From positions 1-40,598 of the forward strand of contig JACMPO010000041.1 of the NCBI GenBank assembly GCA_014377455.1: a stretch of DNA of 40,598 nt. Reading direction: 5' to 3'. Below the pieces are notes generated by a model that worked only from the letters and a program-made list of their open reading frames with translations, was not told where the DNA came from and did not search any database. This DNA comes from Flavobacterium sp. Lineage in GTDB: Bacteria > Bacteroidota > Bacteroidia > Flavobacteriales > Flavobacteriaceae. Of this stretch, positions 26,499 to 34,854 are shown piece after piece. Numbering within the stretch: the first letter of the stretch is position 1; each line of letters opens with the position of its first letter. The position numbers and the translations under genes are program-made.

Positions 26499-26996
26499 TT
26501 ATCTTTTCATCGGTTGGTTATCTGGTCTAAAATAATCTCGAATTTCTAGTATTAAATCTTCAAATTTATCGAGTTGTTTTTCATTGCAAACGGCTTTTAA
26601 TTTTTTGGCTTGTTCAAAATGTAATAATTCAATTTGATATTCGTTTTGAGAAATTTTTTTGGCAAGCTTAATTACTTTAGTTTCATCAGAATTTTTATTG
26701 AACATTTCTTGATTCATTGCATCTTTGTCTACTCGAATGATTTCTTTTAGAGCAGCTTGTTTTTCAAAATTTTGTTTTCTAATAGTATCAAATTGCGCTA
26801 CTTGATTGTCGCTCAGATTCAGTTCTTTTTTTAGAATTCCAGAAACGTCATTGTATTCTTCATTTTTCGGAAATAGTAATGGTTTATGAGGTGGTTTCAT
26901 TTCCCTGAAAATAAAAAATCCAATCAAAGTGATATTCATAACTATTAAAAGAATAATTGATTTAATAAATATTTTCTGTTTTGCAAAAATATCCAT
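26499..26996 (-). CDS. Membrane-anchored Spy/CnrX-like putative periplasmic metal sensor
   Basis: A 165-residue protein with one N-terminal membrane helix (about 11-31, IFIKSIILLIVMNITLIGFF) and a long helical periplasmic part. LKKELNLSDNQVAQFDTIRKQ (55-75) and QYQIELLHFEQAKKLKAVCNEKQLDKFEDLI-like helices follow the Spy/ZraP/CnrX pattern of LTxxQ helical hairpins. Such proteins sense metal or envelope stress for a sigma or anti-sigma pair. The gene starts 3 bases after the small membrane protein and the ECF sigma factor is just beyond that, the same trio layout as cnrYXH. Metal ligands cannot be assigned securely. Confidence 0.8.
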   Translation of the reverse strand: MDIFAKQKIFIKSIILLIVMNITLIGFFIFREMKPPHKPLLFPKNEEYNDVSGILKKELNLSDNQVAQFDTIRKQNFEKQAALKEIIRVDKDAMNQEMFNKNSDETKVIKLAKKISQNEYQIELLHFEQAKKLKAVCNEKQLDKFEDLILEIRDYFRPDNQPMKR

Positions 26997-26999
26997 CAG

Positions 27000-27281
27000 T
27001 TAGTTGTTTGAAGTTATCAATAATTCGTTGGCAATAGTTTTATATTTTATTGCTTTGTTATCCGATTTTGCATCATCTGTTTTTAACGAATTCCAAACAA
27101 ATCCTACGTTTATTACTATCAAAACCAAAACAACTAAGTTGAATTTAGAAACCGAATTTGATTTAGAAAATTGGGCATTATCCAATTTTTTTTGGAAATT
27201 AACTTCCCAATTTTTGGATGATTCTATATTTTCTAATAAATCAAAATTTTGCAATACGTTATTCATATCTTGTGTGTTCAT
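27000..27281 (-). CDS. Small single-pass membrane protein, probable anti-sigma factor
   Basis: A 93-residue protein: a charged N-terminal region of about 47 residues (NVLQNFDLLENIESSKNWE, WEVNFQKKLDNA), one membrane helix (about 48-63, LVVLVLIVINVGFVW) and a short tail. I see no zinc-binding HxxxCxxC motif. Size, topology and position between an ECF sigma gene (54 bases upstream) and a Spy/CnrX-like gene (3 bases downstream) suggest a CnrY-like anti-sigma factor whose N-terminus would hold the sigma factor at the membrane. No sequence family was recognised, so the role rests on context. Confidence 0.7.
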   Translation of the reverse strand: MNTQDMNNVLQNFDLLENIESSKNWEVNFQKKLDNAQFSKSNSVSKFNLVVLVLIVINVGFVWNSLKTDDAKSDNKAIKYKTIANELLITSNN

Positions 27282-27335
27282 ATTAGGATATTTTATTTAG
27301 ACGATTATTATTTTAAGTTCTGGCATTTGTCCCTA

Positions 27336-27899
27336 TTATTTTTTTAAAATTAAAGTTAATTTTGAAGTAACATTCTTTTTGGCACGATAAATCAGGCTTT
27401 CAACTGCAATAGTTGTGGTTTTCATAATTTCGGAAATTTCTTGATTGGTAAAACCATCAATTTTACTTAATGTAAAAGCAATTCGTTGATTATCTGGCAA
27501 TTGATTTAGTAATTTGTTAAGTATCGAAAACGTATCAGAAGTTTCTAGATCTTCATCGGGTTGTTTTCCGCCAGCAACCCAATTCACAACATCATCAATA
27601 TGAAGTATTTTTCCCAGAGATGAAATTCGTTTTTTGCGGTTGCGTTTTTTTATAGCATCAAGGCTTTTGGAAACCGCAATTCTATAAATCCAAGTCGAAA
27701 TTTTGGCATCGCCACGAAAGGATTGAATGGATTGAAAGACTTCTATAAAAACTTCTTGCGATACATCTTCGGCATCCTCTTTGTCAAGTAAAAAACGGTA
27801 GCAGGTGTTAATAACGCCATGTTTGTACAGCATTACAAGTTCATTAAAAGCGAGTTTATCACCAGATTTTAATCGTTGTAACCAAGTTGCGTCGGTCAA
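27336..27899 (-). CDS. ECF RNA polymerase sigma factor
   Basis: A 187-residue ECF sigma factor. Region 2 spans about 10-80 (FNELVMLYKHGVINTCYRFL, DAEDVSQEVFIEVFQSIQSF, KISTWIYRIAVSKSLDAIKKRNRK) and region 4 about 125-182 (LLNQLPDNQRIAFTLSKIDGFTNQEISEIM, TTIAVESLIYRAKKNV). The linker between them contains IDDVVNWVAGG. The only in-frame initiator that keeps region 2 complete is TTG at 27899, directly preceded by an in-frame stop. A 10-codon ATG frame ends over this TTG, hinting at coupled or weak translation. It heads the minus-strand run to the anti-sigma candidate, sensor and exported metal proteins. Confidence 0.92.
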   Translation of the reverse strand: MTDATWLQRLKSGDKLAFNELVMLYKHGVINTCYRFLLDKEDAEDVSQEVFIEVFQSIQSFRGDAKISTWIYRIAVSKSLDAIKKRNRKKRISSLGKILHIDDVVNWVAGGKQPDEDLETSDTFSILNKLLNQLPDNQRIAFTLSKIDGFTNQEISEIMKTTTIAVESLIYRAKKNVTSKLTLILKK

Positions 27900-27928
27900 T
27901 TTTTAAGAGTTTTGCCTTTGGTTTTCAT
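27896..27928 (-). CDS. Possible upstream ORF, MKTKGKTLKN
   Basis: Ten codons from ATG at 27928 to TGA at 27896-27898. The TGA overlaps the TTG start of the ECF sigma gene (TTGA). An imperfect hairpin (27929-27954) sits just upstream. It could couple or throttle sigma factor translation, or be chance. There is no coding evidence beyond position. Confidence 0.3.
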   Translation of the reverse strand: MKTKGKTLKN

Positions 27929-28007
27929 CGTTTAATTTTCTAAGTAATTAGACGATTTTTTATTTTATTTCTTGCAAAGAGTGTAGATTAAAAAATTTGT
28001 GATGAAT

Positions 28008-28133
28008 TTAATGACACCCGCAATCGTCATCGCCACAATTTTTTTTTGGTTTCTTTTTTCCAAAAAATTTTTGATATAAAAATCCAACAGCAGCTACTAC
28101 AATTATGTAAACTAAAATTTCCTGAAAGTTCAT
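28008..28133 (-). CDS. FeoB-associated Cys-rich membrane protein
   Basis: A 41-residue protein: one membrane helix (about 5-21, EILVYIIVVAAVGFLYQKF), a basic stretch GKKKPKK, and the tail NCGDDDCGCH. This matches the small FeoB-associated family that accompanies feoB in Bacteroidetes and Firmicutes, perhaps a FeoC-like partner or an Fe-binding adaptor. Its ATG at 28133 overlaps the feoB stop by one base (TAATG), so translation is probably coupled. A longer frame starting at 28217 lies inside feoB and is rejected. Confidence 0.88.
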   Translation of the reverse strand: MNFQEILVYIIVVAAVGFLYQKFFGKKKPKKNCGDDDCGCH

Positions 28134-30226
28134 TATTTTAATATTTGATAAGCTGTAAGCGCCACAATATAAGCAAGTCCAGACATAAAAATTAATTGTA
28201 TCATTGGCCACTTCCAAGAGTTGGTTTCTTTTTTAACAATTGCGAGTGTACTGGCACATTGCATTGCAAAAGCGTAGAATAAAAGCAAGGAAACACCAGT
28301 TGCTAGGTTGAAGATTTTAGTTCCGTCGGTATATACTTCTGATGCCATTTTATTTTTTATTGTAACTTCATCATCGTTATTTCCTACACTGTAAATGGTT
28401 GCTAATGTACCTACAAATACTTCTCGGGCAGCAAAAGAAGTTACCACTGCAATTCCAATTTTCCAATCATATCCTAGAGGTTTTATCACGGGTTCGATAG
28501 ACTTTCCTATAATTCCAATATAGGAATGTTCCAGTTTGTACGAATTAATTTGATTTTCTGTCGCTTTGATATCGGTGTTGTTTTGATATTTTTCTGTTAC
28601 AATTTTTTGAGCATTTCCAAAAGTAGATTTTGGCCCATGAGATCCTAAAAACCATAATATTATTGATATTGCTAATATTATTTTTCCCGCACCAAAAACA
28701 AATGCTTTGGTTTTCTCAATTACATTAATAGCAACATTTTTAAACAGTGGAATTTTATAACTTGGCATTTCAACAACGAAGTATGATTTTGTTTTAAATT
28801 TCAATATTTTATTTAAAATTACAGCCGAAATTACAGCCATAAAAAATCCAAGAAAATACAACGTCATCAGTGTAAGTCCTTGAAGTCCAAAAAATCCTAA
28901 AAACTTTTTATTCGGAATTATTAATGAAATCAATATCGCGTAAACTGGCAATCGGGCAGAACAAGTTGTAAATGGTGTTACTAAAATTGTAATTAATCGT
29001 TCTTTCCAGTTTTCGATATTTCTGGCGCTCATAATAGCGGGAATTGCACAAGCAGTTCCAGAAATTAAAGGCACTACGCTTTTTCCAGAAAGCCCGTATC
29101 GTCTCATAATTTTGTCCATCAGGAAAACTACACGACTCATGTAACCGCTTTCTTCGAGTACTGAAATAAATAAGAATAAAAACGCAATTTGTGGAACAAA
29201 AATAATAATCCCACCAATTCCAGGAATTATTCCTTCTGAAATTAAATTTGTCAATTCGCCTGGGGGTAAATTTGTTTTAGAATAGAAAGCAAAATTGGCG
29301 AAAGTTGTATCTATAAAATCCATTGGAAGGCTCGACCAATTAAAAATAGATTGAAAAATTAGCAGTAAAATGCCAAAAAAGATAATGTAGCCAAAAAATT
29401 TATGGGACAATATTCGGTCTAATTTAGCCCTAATGTCGGTAGCTTTTGTAACGTCTATTTTTTGTCCAATTTTTAAGGTATCATTAATAAATTGGTATCT
29501 TTTAATAGTTTCTTTTTGTTGCAATCGCTTTAAGTCTGCTTTACTTTTTGTGAAATTACTTTCAATTTCATTCCGTTCTAAATTCAAAAAATTTACATCT
29601 TGTGTAATTACCAGCCACAATTTATAGAGCAGTTGTTTGGGAAAAGCTCTGCGAAGTTTATCAAAATAATCAACATCAATACTGGACGCGTTAAGACAAG
29701 GTTCTGTAGAAATAGATTGATAATTTAATATCAAATTTTTAATTTCATCTATTCCAATATTTTTTCTGGAACTGACTAAAGCAATTTTAGTTTTTAATTC
29801 TTTTTCTAAAAAAGGTATGTCTAAATCTATTCCTTTTACAGCCATTCGATCACTCATATTGATGACCAAAATAGTGGGAATTTCTAAATCTTTAATTTGG
29901 GTAAAAAGCAATAAATTTCGTTTCAAATTCTCAACTTCGGTAACAACCACAGCTACATCCGGAAAATTTTCGTCGTTTTTATTTAGTAGTAATTCAATAA
30001 CCAAATTCTCGTCAATAGAACTTGCATTTAAACTGTAAGTTCCTGGCAAATCTAGAATTGTAGCCTTAACAGTGTTAGATAATTTACAAAAACCATTTTT
30101 TTTCTCAACTGTAATTCCTGGGTAATTTCCCACTTGTTGACGCAATCCCGTAAGCTGATTAAAAACCGAAGTTTTCCCAGTATTTGGATTGCCAATTAAA
30201 GCTACTTTCAAATTATTTAATGCCAT
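28133..30226 (-). CDS. feoB: Ferrous iron transporter FeoB
   Basis: A 697-residue inner-membrane Fe(II) importer. The N-terminal G domain (about 1-165) has GNPNTGKTS (11-19), DLPGTYSL and the NMSD base motif. A helical guanine-dissociation-inhibitor segment follows (about 170-260). Two gate repeats then lie in the membrane part, with the Cys-containing stretches LISGTACAIPAIMSARN and TPFTTCSARLPVYA. Length is normal. It starts on the feoA stop (TAATG) and ends on the start of the Cys-rich partner, so three genes are translated as one chain of overlaps. Confidence 0.97.
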   Translation of the reverse strand: MALNNLKVALIGNPNTGKTSVFNQLTGLRQQVGNYPGITVEKKNGFCKLSNTVKATILDLPGTYSLNASSIDENLVIELLLNKNDENFPDVAVVVTEVENLKRNLLLFTQIKDLEIPTILVINMSDRMAVKGIDLDIPFLEKELKTKIALVSSRKNIGIDEIKNLILNYQSISTEPCLNASSIDVDYFDKLRRAFPKQLLYKLWLVITQDVNFLNLERNEIESNFTKSKADLKRLQQKETIKRYQFINDTLKIGQKIDVTKATDIRAKLDRILSHKFFGYIIFFGILLLIFQSIFNWSSLPMDFIDTTFANFAFYSKTNLPPGELTNLISEGIIPGIGGIIIFVPQIAFLFLFISVLEESGYMSRVVFLMDKIMRRYGLSGKSVVPLISGTACAIPAIMSARNIENWKERLITILVTPFTTCSARLPVYAILISLIIPNKKFLGFFGLQGLTLMTLYFLGFFMAVISAVILNKILKFKTKSYFVVEMPSYKIPLFKNVAINVIEKTKAFVFGAGKIILAISIILWFLGSHGPKSTFGNAQKIVTEKYQNNTDIKATENQINSYKLEHSYIGIIGKSIEPVIKPLGYDWKIGIAVVTSFAAREVFVGTLATIYSVGNNDDEVTIKNKMASEVYTDGTKIFNLATGVSLLLFYAFAMQCASTLAIVKKETNSWKWPMIQLIFMSGLAYIVALTAYQILK

Positions 30227-30465
30227 TATTGAGAATCGTTTGCATTAAAAATTGTTATTTGTTGCGCAGTTTCAACCCTAATTGCAACATGAGAATCGTT
30301 AATTATAAAATACAATGGATCACCAAAAGGAGCAATTTGTACTAGTTCGACCAAATTTCCAGGCAAACAACCCATTTCGAGCAATTTTAAAGGAATTTCA
30401 TCCACATTTATGTCAGAGATGATGCCTTTTTGTCCAATTTTAAAATTTGCCAAAGTGGTTTTCAA
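30226..30465 (-). CDS. feoA: FeoA domain protein
   Basis: A 79-residue SH3-fold partner of FeoB: TLANFKIGQKGIIS, then PLKLLEMGCLPGNLVEL (26-42) and the C-terminal DSHVAIRVETAQQI. The start is a TTG at 30465, with an in-frame TAA two codons upstream; no ATG would preserve the conserved N-terminus. The stop overlaps the feoB ATG. A promoter with both elements lies just upstream. Confidence 0.93.
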   Translation of the reverse strand: MKTTLANFKIGQKGIISDINVDEIPLKLLEMGCLPGNLVELVQIAPFGDPLYFIINDSHVAIRVETAQQITIFNANDSQ

Positions 30466-30490
30466 TTGTTATTTAGATTGAATTAAAATA

Positions 30491-30517
30491 CAAAATTACA
30501 ATTTTACTTGCAAACAA
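30491..30517 (-). promoter_or_regulatory. feoAB promoter
   Basis: On the minus strand TTG (30517-30515) and TAATTTTG (30498-30491) are 16 bases apart, close to the Bacteroidetes consensus. The TTG start of feoA is 25 bases downstream of the -7 box. I saw no long inverted repeat here like the one before the DtxR-family gene. Confidence 0.6.
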
Positions 30518-30557
30518 CTACGTTTGAGTTCAAAATTAAGTAGTAGTTTTTTTGATT

Positions 30558-31256
30558 TTAGGGCTTATCATTTTCACACAACCATATTATATCTTCAAGC
30601 AATTGTTTTACGTTTTTGATTCCCTTTTCGGTTGGTCCATCTAGATTTGTCCCATCGTAAAATCCACGAATGCGTTTTTTGGAATCTACTAAAACAAAAT
30701 TTTCGGTATGTACCATATCATACATTTCCGATGGTTTTCCTGTTTTTACAACTAAATAACTTTTTCTGGCTAGGTAATAAATATCTTTTTTATTTCCTGT
30801 GACAAGGTTCCATTTGCTATCAATAACACCTTTTTCTAAGGCATATTTTTTTAATACCGAAACACTATCAATATCTGGTGTGACTGAGTGGGATAAAAGT
30901 AAAACTTTAGGATTATTTTTAATTCTTTCTTGTAACCAAGCCATATTGTTCGTCATTTTTGGACAAATAGATTGGCATGTTGTGAAGAAAAAATCGGCAA
31001 CATAAATTTTTCCTTTGTAATCTTCTTGTGTTATTGTTTTGCCGTTTTGATTTGTAAATTTAAAATCGGGAATAAAATGTTCGTTAGCTATGTATTGAAC
31101 TGTAGAGTCAACTAATTCTGGATTAACGTCAGCTGGATTGTAAATAGGAAGATTTTTTTTAGGTTTTAAAACAAAATAAAATGCGGTAATCGTTATGATG
31201 GAAAACAGTACAAAAAACGAAATAAATATTTTGTATTTTTTTAAAATTAAGAGCAT
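30558..31256 (-). CDS. SCO1/SenC family copper chaperone
   Basis: A 232-residue membrane-anchored thioredoxin-fold protein: one N-terminal helix (about 9-29), then the SCO domain. DFFFTTCQSICPKMTNNM carries the Cys-x3-Cys pair, and MVHTENFVLVD holds the third copper ligand His. SLSHSVTPDIDS-like residues (VLLLSHSVTPD) and GFYDGT are also family marks. SCO proteins deliver copper to the CuA site of cytochrome oxidase or act as thiol reductases. It stands alone next to feoAB, facing the same way, with its own -7 box. Confidence 0.93.
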   Translation of the reverse strand: MLLILKKYKIFISFFVLFSIITITAFYFVLKPKKNLPIYNPADVNPELVDSTVQYIANEHFIPDFKFTNQNGKTITQEDYKGKIYVADFFFTTCQSICPKMTNNMAWLQERIKNNPKVLLLSHSVTPDIDSVSVLKKYALEKGVIDSKWNLVTGNKKDIYYLARKSYLVVKTGKPSEMYDMVHTENFVLVDSKKRIRGFYDGTNLDGPTEKGIKNVKQLLEDIIWLCENDKP

Positions 31257-31266
31257 CTTTTTTTTG

Positions 31267-31274
31267 CAAAGTTA
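31267..31274 (-). promoter_or_regulatory. -7 box of the SCO gene
   Basis: On the minus strand TAACTTTG matches TAnnTTTG only 10 bases before the ATG, implying a very short leader. There is no clear -33 TTG. Confidence 0.45.
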
Positions 31275-31346
31275 CAAAACAAGTTTAAATTTTATGGAAT
31301 TATCGTTTGTTGTGAACTTATAATTTTGAGTTAAAATCGTTAAAAA

Positions 31347-33617
31347 TTAACTCAAACTGGCTTTAAACATTTTCAATTCGTCCCACGAATATTTGTCGCC
31401 AACTTTTTCTTTCAATGGGTTTAATGATTCTTCTTGGTAATTTTCAAATAATTTTGATAACGACTCGATTTTATCTTTTGGCAAAATGTCTCTAATGTCC
31501 ACAGCTTTATCTAAAATAAGTTTTGTTAAATGTCCCATGATTGTTCCAGCAGTCAATTTTCGGATAATTGCAATTTCGGCGATGCTTTTTTTCTCAATCC
31601 AAAGTTCATAGGTAATTTGAGAGGTAGGTTTTTTTGCTTCCTGTTCGGTTTTTTTCTTTTTTGGTTGATAATAAGTTGCGTTTTCTTCATCTTCTACTAA
31701 ATTCAAATTATTATTTTTAAAATCTCTTGTAATTTGTTCCAGTTTTCTAACTTTATAATTTTTAATCTCAGGATTATTTAAACTTTCCTTGCTTATTTCT
31801 TGGTTTTGAATCACGGTTTCAATGAGTTTTTTGGCTTTCATTAACCGTAACGTTATATTGACTTGCAGTTCTCCTAAATCTAATAATTCCAAATACAATT
31901 GCTTTGCTAATTTGATGCGTTTTACTTCTTCAATTTTATATAAAAGTTGATAAACCAAATGATCTAGTTTTTCAAAAAAGTAAACATAAGCCGCTTGAAA
32001 ACGTTCGTTAATGAATTCAAAATTTACAGTTTCATCACGAAATAATTTATCAAGTTGCGCCATAAATTTTACCGATGGATCGAGTAGTGCATCACACAAT
32101 TCAAATTGAGTTGTTGCCCAAGAACTGTGTTTTGACTTTACCGATTTATCACTTGCCACATAACTAAATTTATGATTGCGCCATTCTTGTGCCAGAGTAC
32201 TCCAATTAAAACTGTTTTTGAGATAATTATGAATAAAATTTTTGGTTTCTGTTTGCAATGCCGTTTGCAATACTGCTGTAGATGCTTTGTTTGAGGCATA
32301 ATTCATAACATCATCATCGTTAGAAATGCCGTTCATCTGGATTGGCGAAAGCAAAACTAAACCTTCTAACGAGCGCAATCGCGAAAGCGCAACATAGGCT
32401 TGACCGGGAACAAAAACTTGTGAAACATCGAGTGCAGCTTTATCAAATGTTAAACCTTGACTTTTATGAACCGTTATTGCCCAAGCCAGTTTTATAGGAT
32501 AATGGGTGAATGTTCCCATCGTTTCTTCTTCAATTTCTTTGGTATTTTCGTTAACCAAATACCGAATGTTTTGCCACTCGTAACGTTCTACTTCTATCGT
32601 TTTATTTTCATCTGGAAAGAGAACCAAAATTTCGTTATCGGATATTGATTTTACAATTCCCATTTTTCCATTAAAAAACTTCTTATCGAGCGACAAATCA
32701 TTTTTAATAAACATAATTTGCGCGCTAATTTTTAGTTCTAAATTCTCGTCTAACGGAAAAATTTTACCTGGAAAATCTCCTATTATTTGTGCTTTATAGG
32801 TTTTAGAAACGCCTTCTAAATCCAGTAACGATTGCGCATTAATACTATCTGCTTTAGCATTGTGAGTGGTAAGTGTAATGTATCCTTTGTTGGTTTTTAA
32901 ATCAAAATTAGGTTGTACAAATTTGTTTAAAAACTGAATGTTATCTGTAGTAATTTGATTGTTTCTCAGGTTATTTAAAATATCAATAAAAACAGTGTCG
33001 GTTTGTCGGAATATTTTAGATAACTCCACATACAACAGCGGATTTTGCTGAATAACGTGCGAGTGAAAAAAGAATTTACCTCGGTAATATTTTCGTAAAA
33101 CATTCCATTCGTCGTCCCGAATAATGGGAGGAAGTTGCATCAAATCGCCAATAAATAGCACTTGAACTCCACCAAAAGGAAACTTTTTTTTACGAACACT
33201 TTGCAACATAAAGTCAATGGCATCCATCAAGTCGGCACGCAGCATACTCACTTCGTCAATGATGAGTAATTCCATATTTTGAATCACGGCTTTTTTAATG
33301 CCACTCATTCTTAAATGGCGTCGCAAGGTATCTTTAGATTCAAATTTTGTTCCGGTCGAGTAATGATCGTCCACATTATTATCCGGAATAAAGCCACCAA
33401 AAGGCAGTTGAAACATGGAATGAATGGTAACGCCACCAGCATTTAGCGCAGCAATTCCCGTAGGCGCAACCACAACCGTGTTTTTGTGGGTAGATTTTAT
33501 AATTTCTTTAAGAAGGGTAGTTTTTCCCGTTCCCGCTTTTCCTGTTAAAAAAACAGATCTATTGGTTTGATTTATAAAGCGTAAAACGTAGTTTGCTTCG
33601 GCAGATAAGGATTCCAT
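31347..33617 (-). CDS. PIF1-like DNA helicase with C-terminal HTH_40 domain
   Basis: A 756-residue SF1B helicase. Walker A GKAGTGKTTLLKEII (26-40), VAPTGIAALNAGGVTIHSMF (motif Ia, PIF1 signature), Walker B LIIDEVSMLRADLMD, FIGDLMQLPPI (motif III), and TVHKSQGLTFDKAALDV plus YVALSRLRSLEGLVL (motifs V and VI) are all present. The C-terminal part (about 640-756: TYELWIEKKSIAEIAIIRKLTAGTIMGHLTKLI) resembles the helix-turn-helix domain found at the C-end of RecQ-like helicases. PIF1 helicases unwind forks, G-quadruplexes and R-loops. It stands alone with its own promoter. The chromosomal setting argues for a housekeeping role. Confidence 0.93.
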   Translation of the reverse strand: MESLSAEANYVLRFINQTNRSVFLTGKAGTGKTTLLKEIIKSTHKNTVVVAPTGIAALNAGGVTIHSMFQLPFGGFIPDNNVDDHYSTGTKFESKDTLRRHLRMSGIKKAVIQNMELLIIDEVSMLRADLMDAIDFMLQSVRKKKFPFGGVQVLFIGDLMQLPPIIRDDEWNVLRKYYRGKFFFHSHVIQQNPLLYVELSKIFRQTDTVFIDILNNLRNNQITTDNIQFLNKFVQPNFDLKTNKGYITLTTHNAKADSINAQSLLDLEGVSKTYKAQIIGDFPGKIFPLDENLELKISAQIMFIKNDLSLDKKFFNGKMGIVKSISDNEILVLFPDENKTIEVERYEWQNIRYLVNENTKEIEEETMGTFTHYPIKLAWAITVHKSQGLTFDKAALDVSQVFVPGQAYVALSRLRSLEGLVLLSPIQMNGISNDDDVMNYASNKASTAVLQTALQTETKNFIHNYLKNSFNWSTLAQEWRNHKFSYVASDKSVKSKHSSWATTQFELCDALLDPSVKFMAQLDKLFRDETVNFEFINERFQAAYVYFFEKLDHLVYQLLYKIEEVKRIKLAKQLYLELLDLGELQVNITLRLMKAKKLIETVIQNQEISKESLNNPEIKNYKVRKLEQITRDFKNNNLNLVEDEENATYYQPKKKKTEQEAKKPTSQITYELWIEKKSIAEIAIIRKLTAGTIMGHLTKLILDKAVDIRDILPKDKIESLSKLFENYQEESLNPLKEKVGDKYSWDELKMFKASLS

Positions 33618-33636
33618 TTGGCGTTGATTTGAAAAA

Positions 33637-33667
33637 CAAATGTAAAATATTGTTGTTCAAATTGCAA
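33637..33667 (-). promoter_or_regulatory. Promoter of the PIF1-like helicase
   Basis: On the minus strand TTG (33667-33665) and TACATTTG (33644-33637) are 20 bases apart, fitting the Bacteroidetes consensus, 19 bases before the ATG. Confidence 0.6.
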
Positions 33668-34281
33668 TACAAATTTCACGATGTTGATGTTGCGCTATTT
33701 TACTGATGTTAAATATAATTTGAAATTGAAAATCTCAAATTTGGCGTCATCAATCTATTAGTTGGCGTTCAGCCCAATTTAAATATGGAATTTATAAAAT
33801 TTATAAAGAGTTATATTAATACTTTATTCATTGTAAAATACGAAAATTTGAATTATAAAATTAAATTACTTGTTTACAATTTCATATTTCTATATATTTT
33901 TGAGGATGTTTATTTCCTCAGACAATTACAATAAATATTGGAAAACCTGGTGGAAGTGAAGTAATTGTTGCTATTCTTGTCTTTTAAATGAATCAAACTA
34001 GTTAATTTTGTTATTAATATTAATAATGAATCACTTAGTACTTTAAATTTAATTACAACGTTATGATTATTTTTTTAAATTAGATTTAAATGTTGTGATT
34101 TGTATTTAAATAAATAGCATTATTCAAATTGTTTTTCGTGAGATTTATTCTTTTGTTTTTACCAAAAAGCCCAGAGATATTTAGGCATACAATAAATGAT
34201 CTAAAATGTTTTTTCTAATTTCTAATACTTTTAAACTATTTTTTTGTTTTAATCTAAAAAAACAGCTTCAAAGTAAATGAG

Positions 34282-34289
34282 TACATTTG
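34282..34289 (+). promoter_or_regulatory. -7 box of the acyl-CoA thioesterase gene
   Basis: TACATTTG matches TAnnTTTG 12 bases before the ATG at 34302. It contains the in-frame TTG at 34287 that would otherwise be taken as the start codon, so the TTG cannot be in the mRNA if this box is used. Confidence 0.6.
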
Positions 34290-34301
34290 CAGAAAAAAAA
34301 G

Positions 34302-34811
34302 ATGACTCCAAAATTCCCCTCAGAATCATTAACCATACTTACCGATTTAGTTTTACCAAGCGAAACTAACCCATTAAATAATCTTTTTGGCGGCGAACTT
34401 TTAGCCCGAATGGATCGTGCAGCAAGCATCGCTGCGCGTCGTCACTCACGCCGAATTACCGTAACTGCAAGTGTAAATCATGTGGCGTTTAACCGGTCAA
34501 TTCCGCTAGGAAGCGTCGTTACAGTGGAAGCTAAAGTGTCTCGAGCTTTTAAAACATCGATGGAAATTTTTATTGATGTTTGGTTAGAAGACAGAGAATC
34601 GGGTATTCGTAGCAAGGCTAACGAGGCTATATATACCTTTGTAGCTGTAGACGAAACAGGAAATCCGGTTGAGGTTCCTCAAATAAATCCTCAAACTGAT
34701 GAAGAGAAATCGCGATTTGATGCTGCATTGCGTCGCAAACAATTAAGTTTAGTTTTAGCAGGAAAAATGAGCCCGCACGATGCAACCGAGCTGAAAGCCT
34801 TATTTTTATAA
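34302..34811 (+). CDS. Acyl-CoA thioesterase (hotdog fold, YciA/BACH-like)
   Basis: A 169-residue hotdog-fold hydrolase of acyl-CoA. Visible are the catalytic region PSETNPLNNLFGGELLARMD (with Asn and Asp conserved in the family), AARRHSRRITVTASVNHVAF, and the beta strand core GSVVTVEAKVSRAFKTSMEI. The start is the ATG at 34302, because an upstream TTG falls inside the -7 box. The final residues (PHDATELKALFL) extend the fold by a helix. It precedes the ATP synthase cluster in the same direction, with 43 bases to the DUF6168 gene. Physiological substrate unknown. Confidence 0.92.
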   Translation: MTPKFPSESLTILTDLVLPSETNPLNNLFGGELLARMDRAASIAARRHSRRITVTASVNHVAFNRSIPLGSVVTVEAKVSRAFKTSMEIFIDVWLEDRESGIRSKANEAIYTFVAVDETGNPVEVPQINPQTDEEKSRFDAALRRKQLSLVLAGKMSPHDATELKALFL

Positions 34812-34854
34812 TCTGTAGTACAATTATAGCATTAAGATTTGTAATTAATTTTAG

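Larger units (their letters stand above)
33618..34301. other. Gene-free AT-rich spacer
   Basis: About 680 bases between the helicase and the thioesterase, which run divergently. It holds the helicase promoter at the left end and the thioesterase -7 box at the right. In between there is no convincing ORF or RNA gene. A short phrase near 33930-33985 translates to ITINIGKPGGSEVIVAILVF before a stop, which could be a coding remnant but matches nothing I recognise. The phrase GTTGGCGTTCAGCCC (33761-33775) recalls edges of interspersed repeats. Confidence 0.6.

Noticed and set aside
28134..28217. Upstream extension of the FeoB-associated peptide
   Set aside because: It lies inside feoB; the ATG overlapping the feoB stop gives the normal 41-residue family member.
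33930..33985. Possible coding remnant ITINIGKPGGSEVIVAILVF
   Set aside because: Short, without flanking coding sequence or recognisable family; could be chance in AT-rich DNA.
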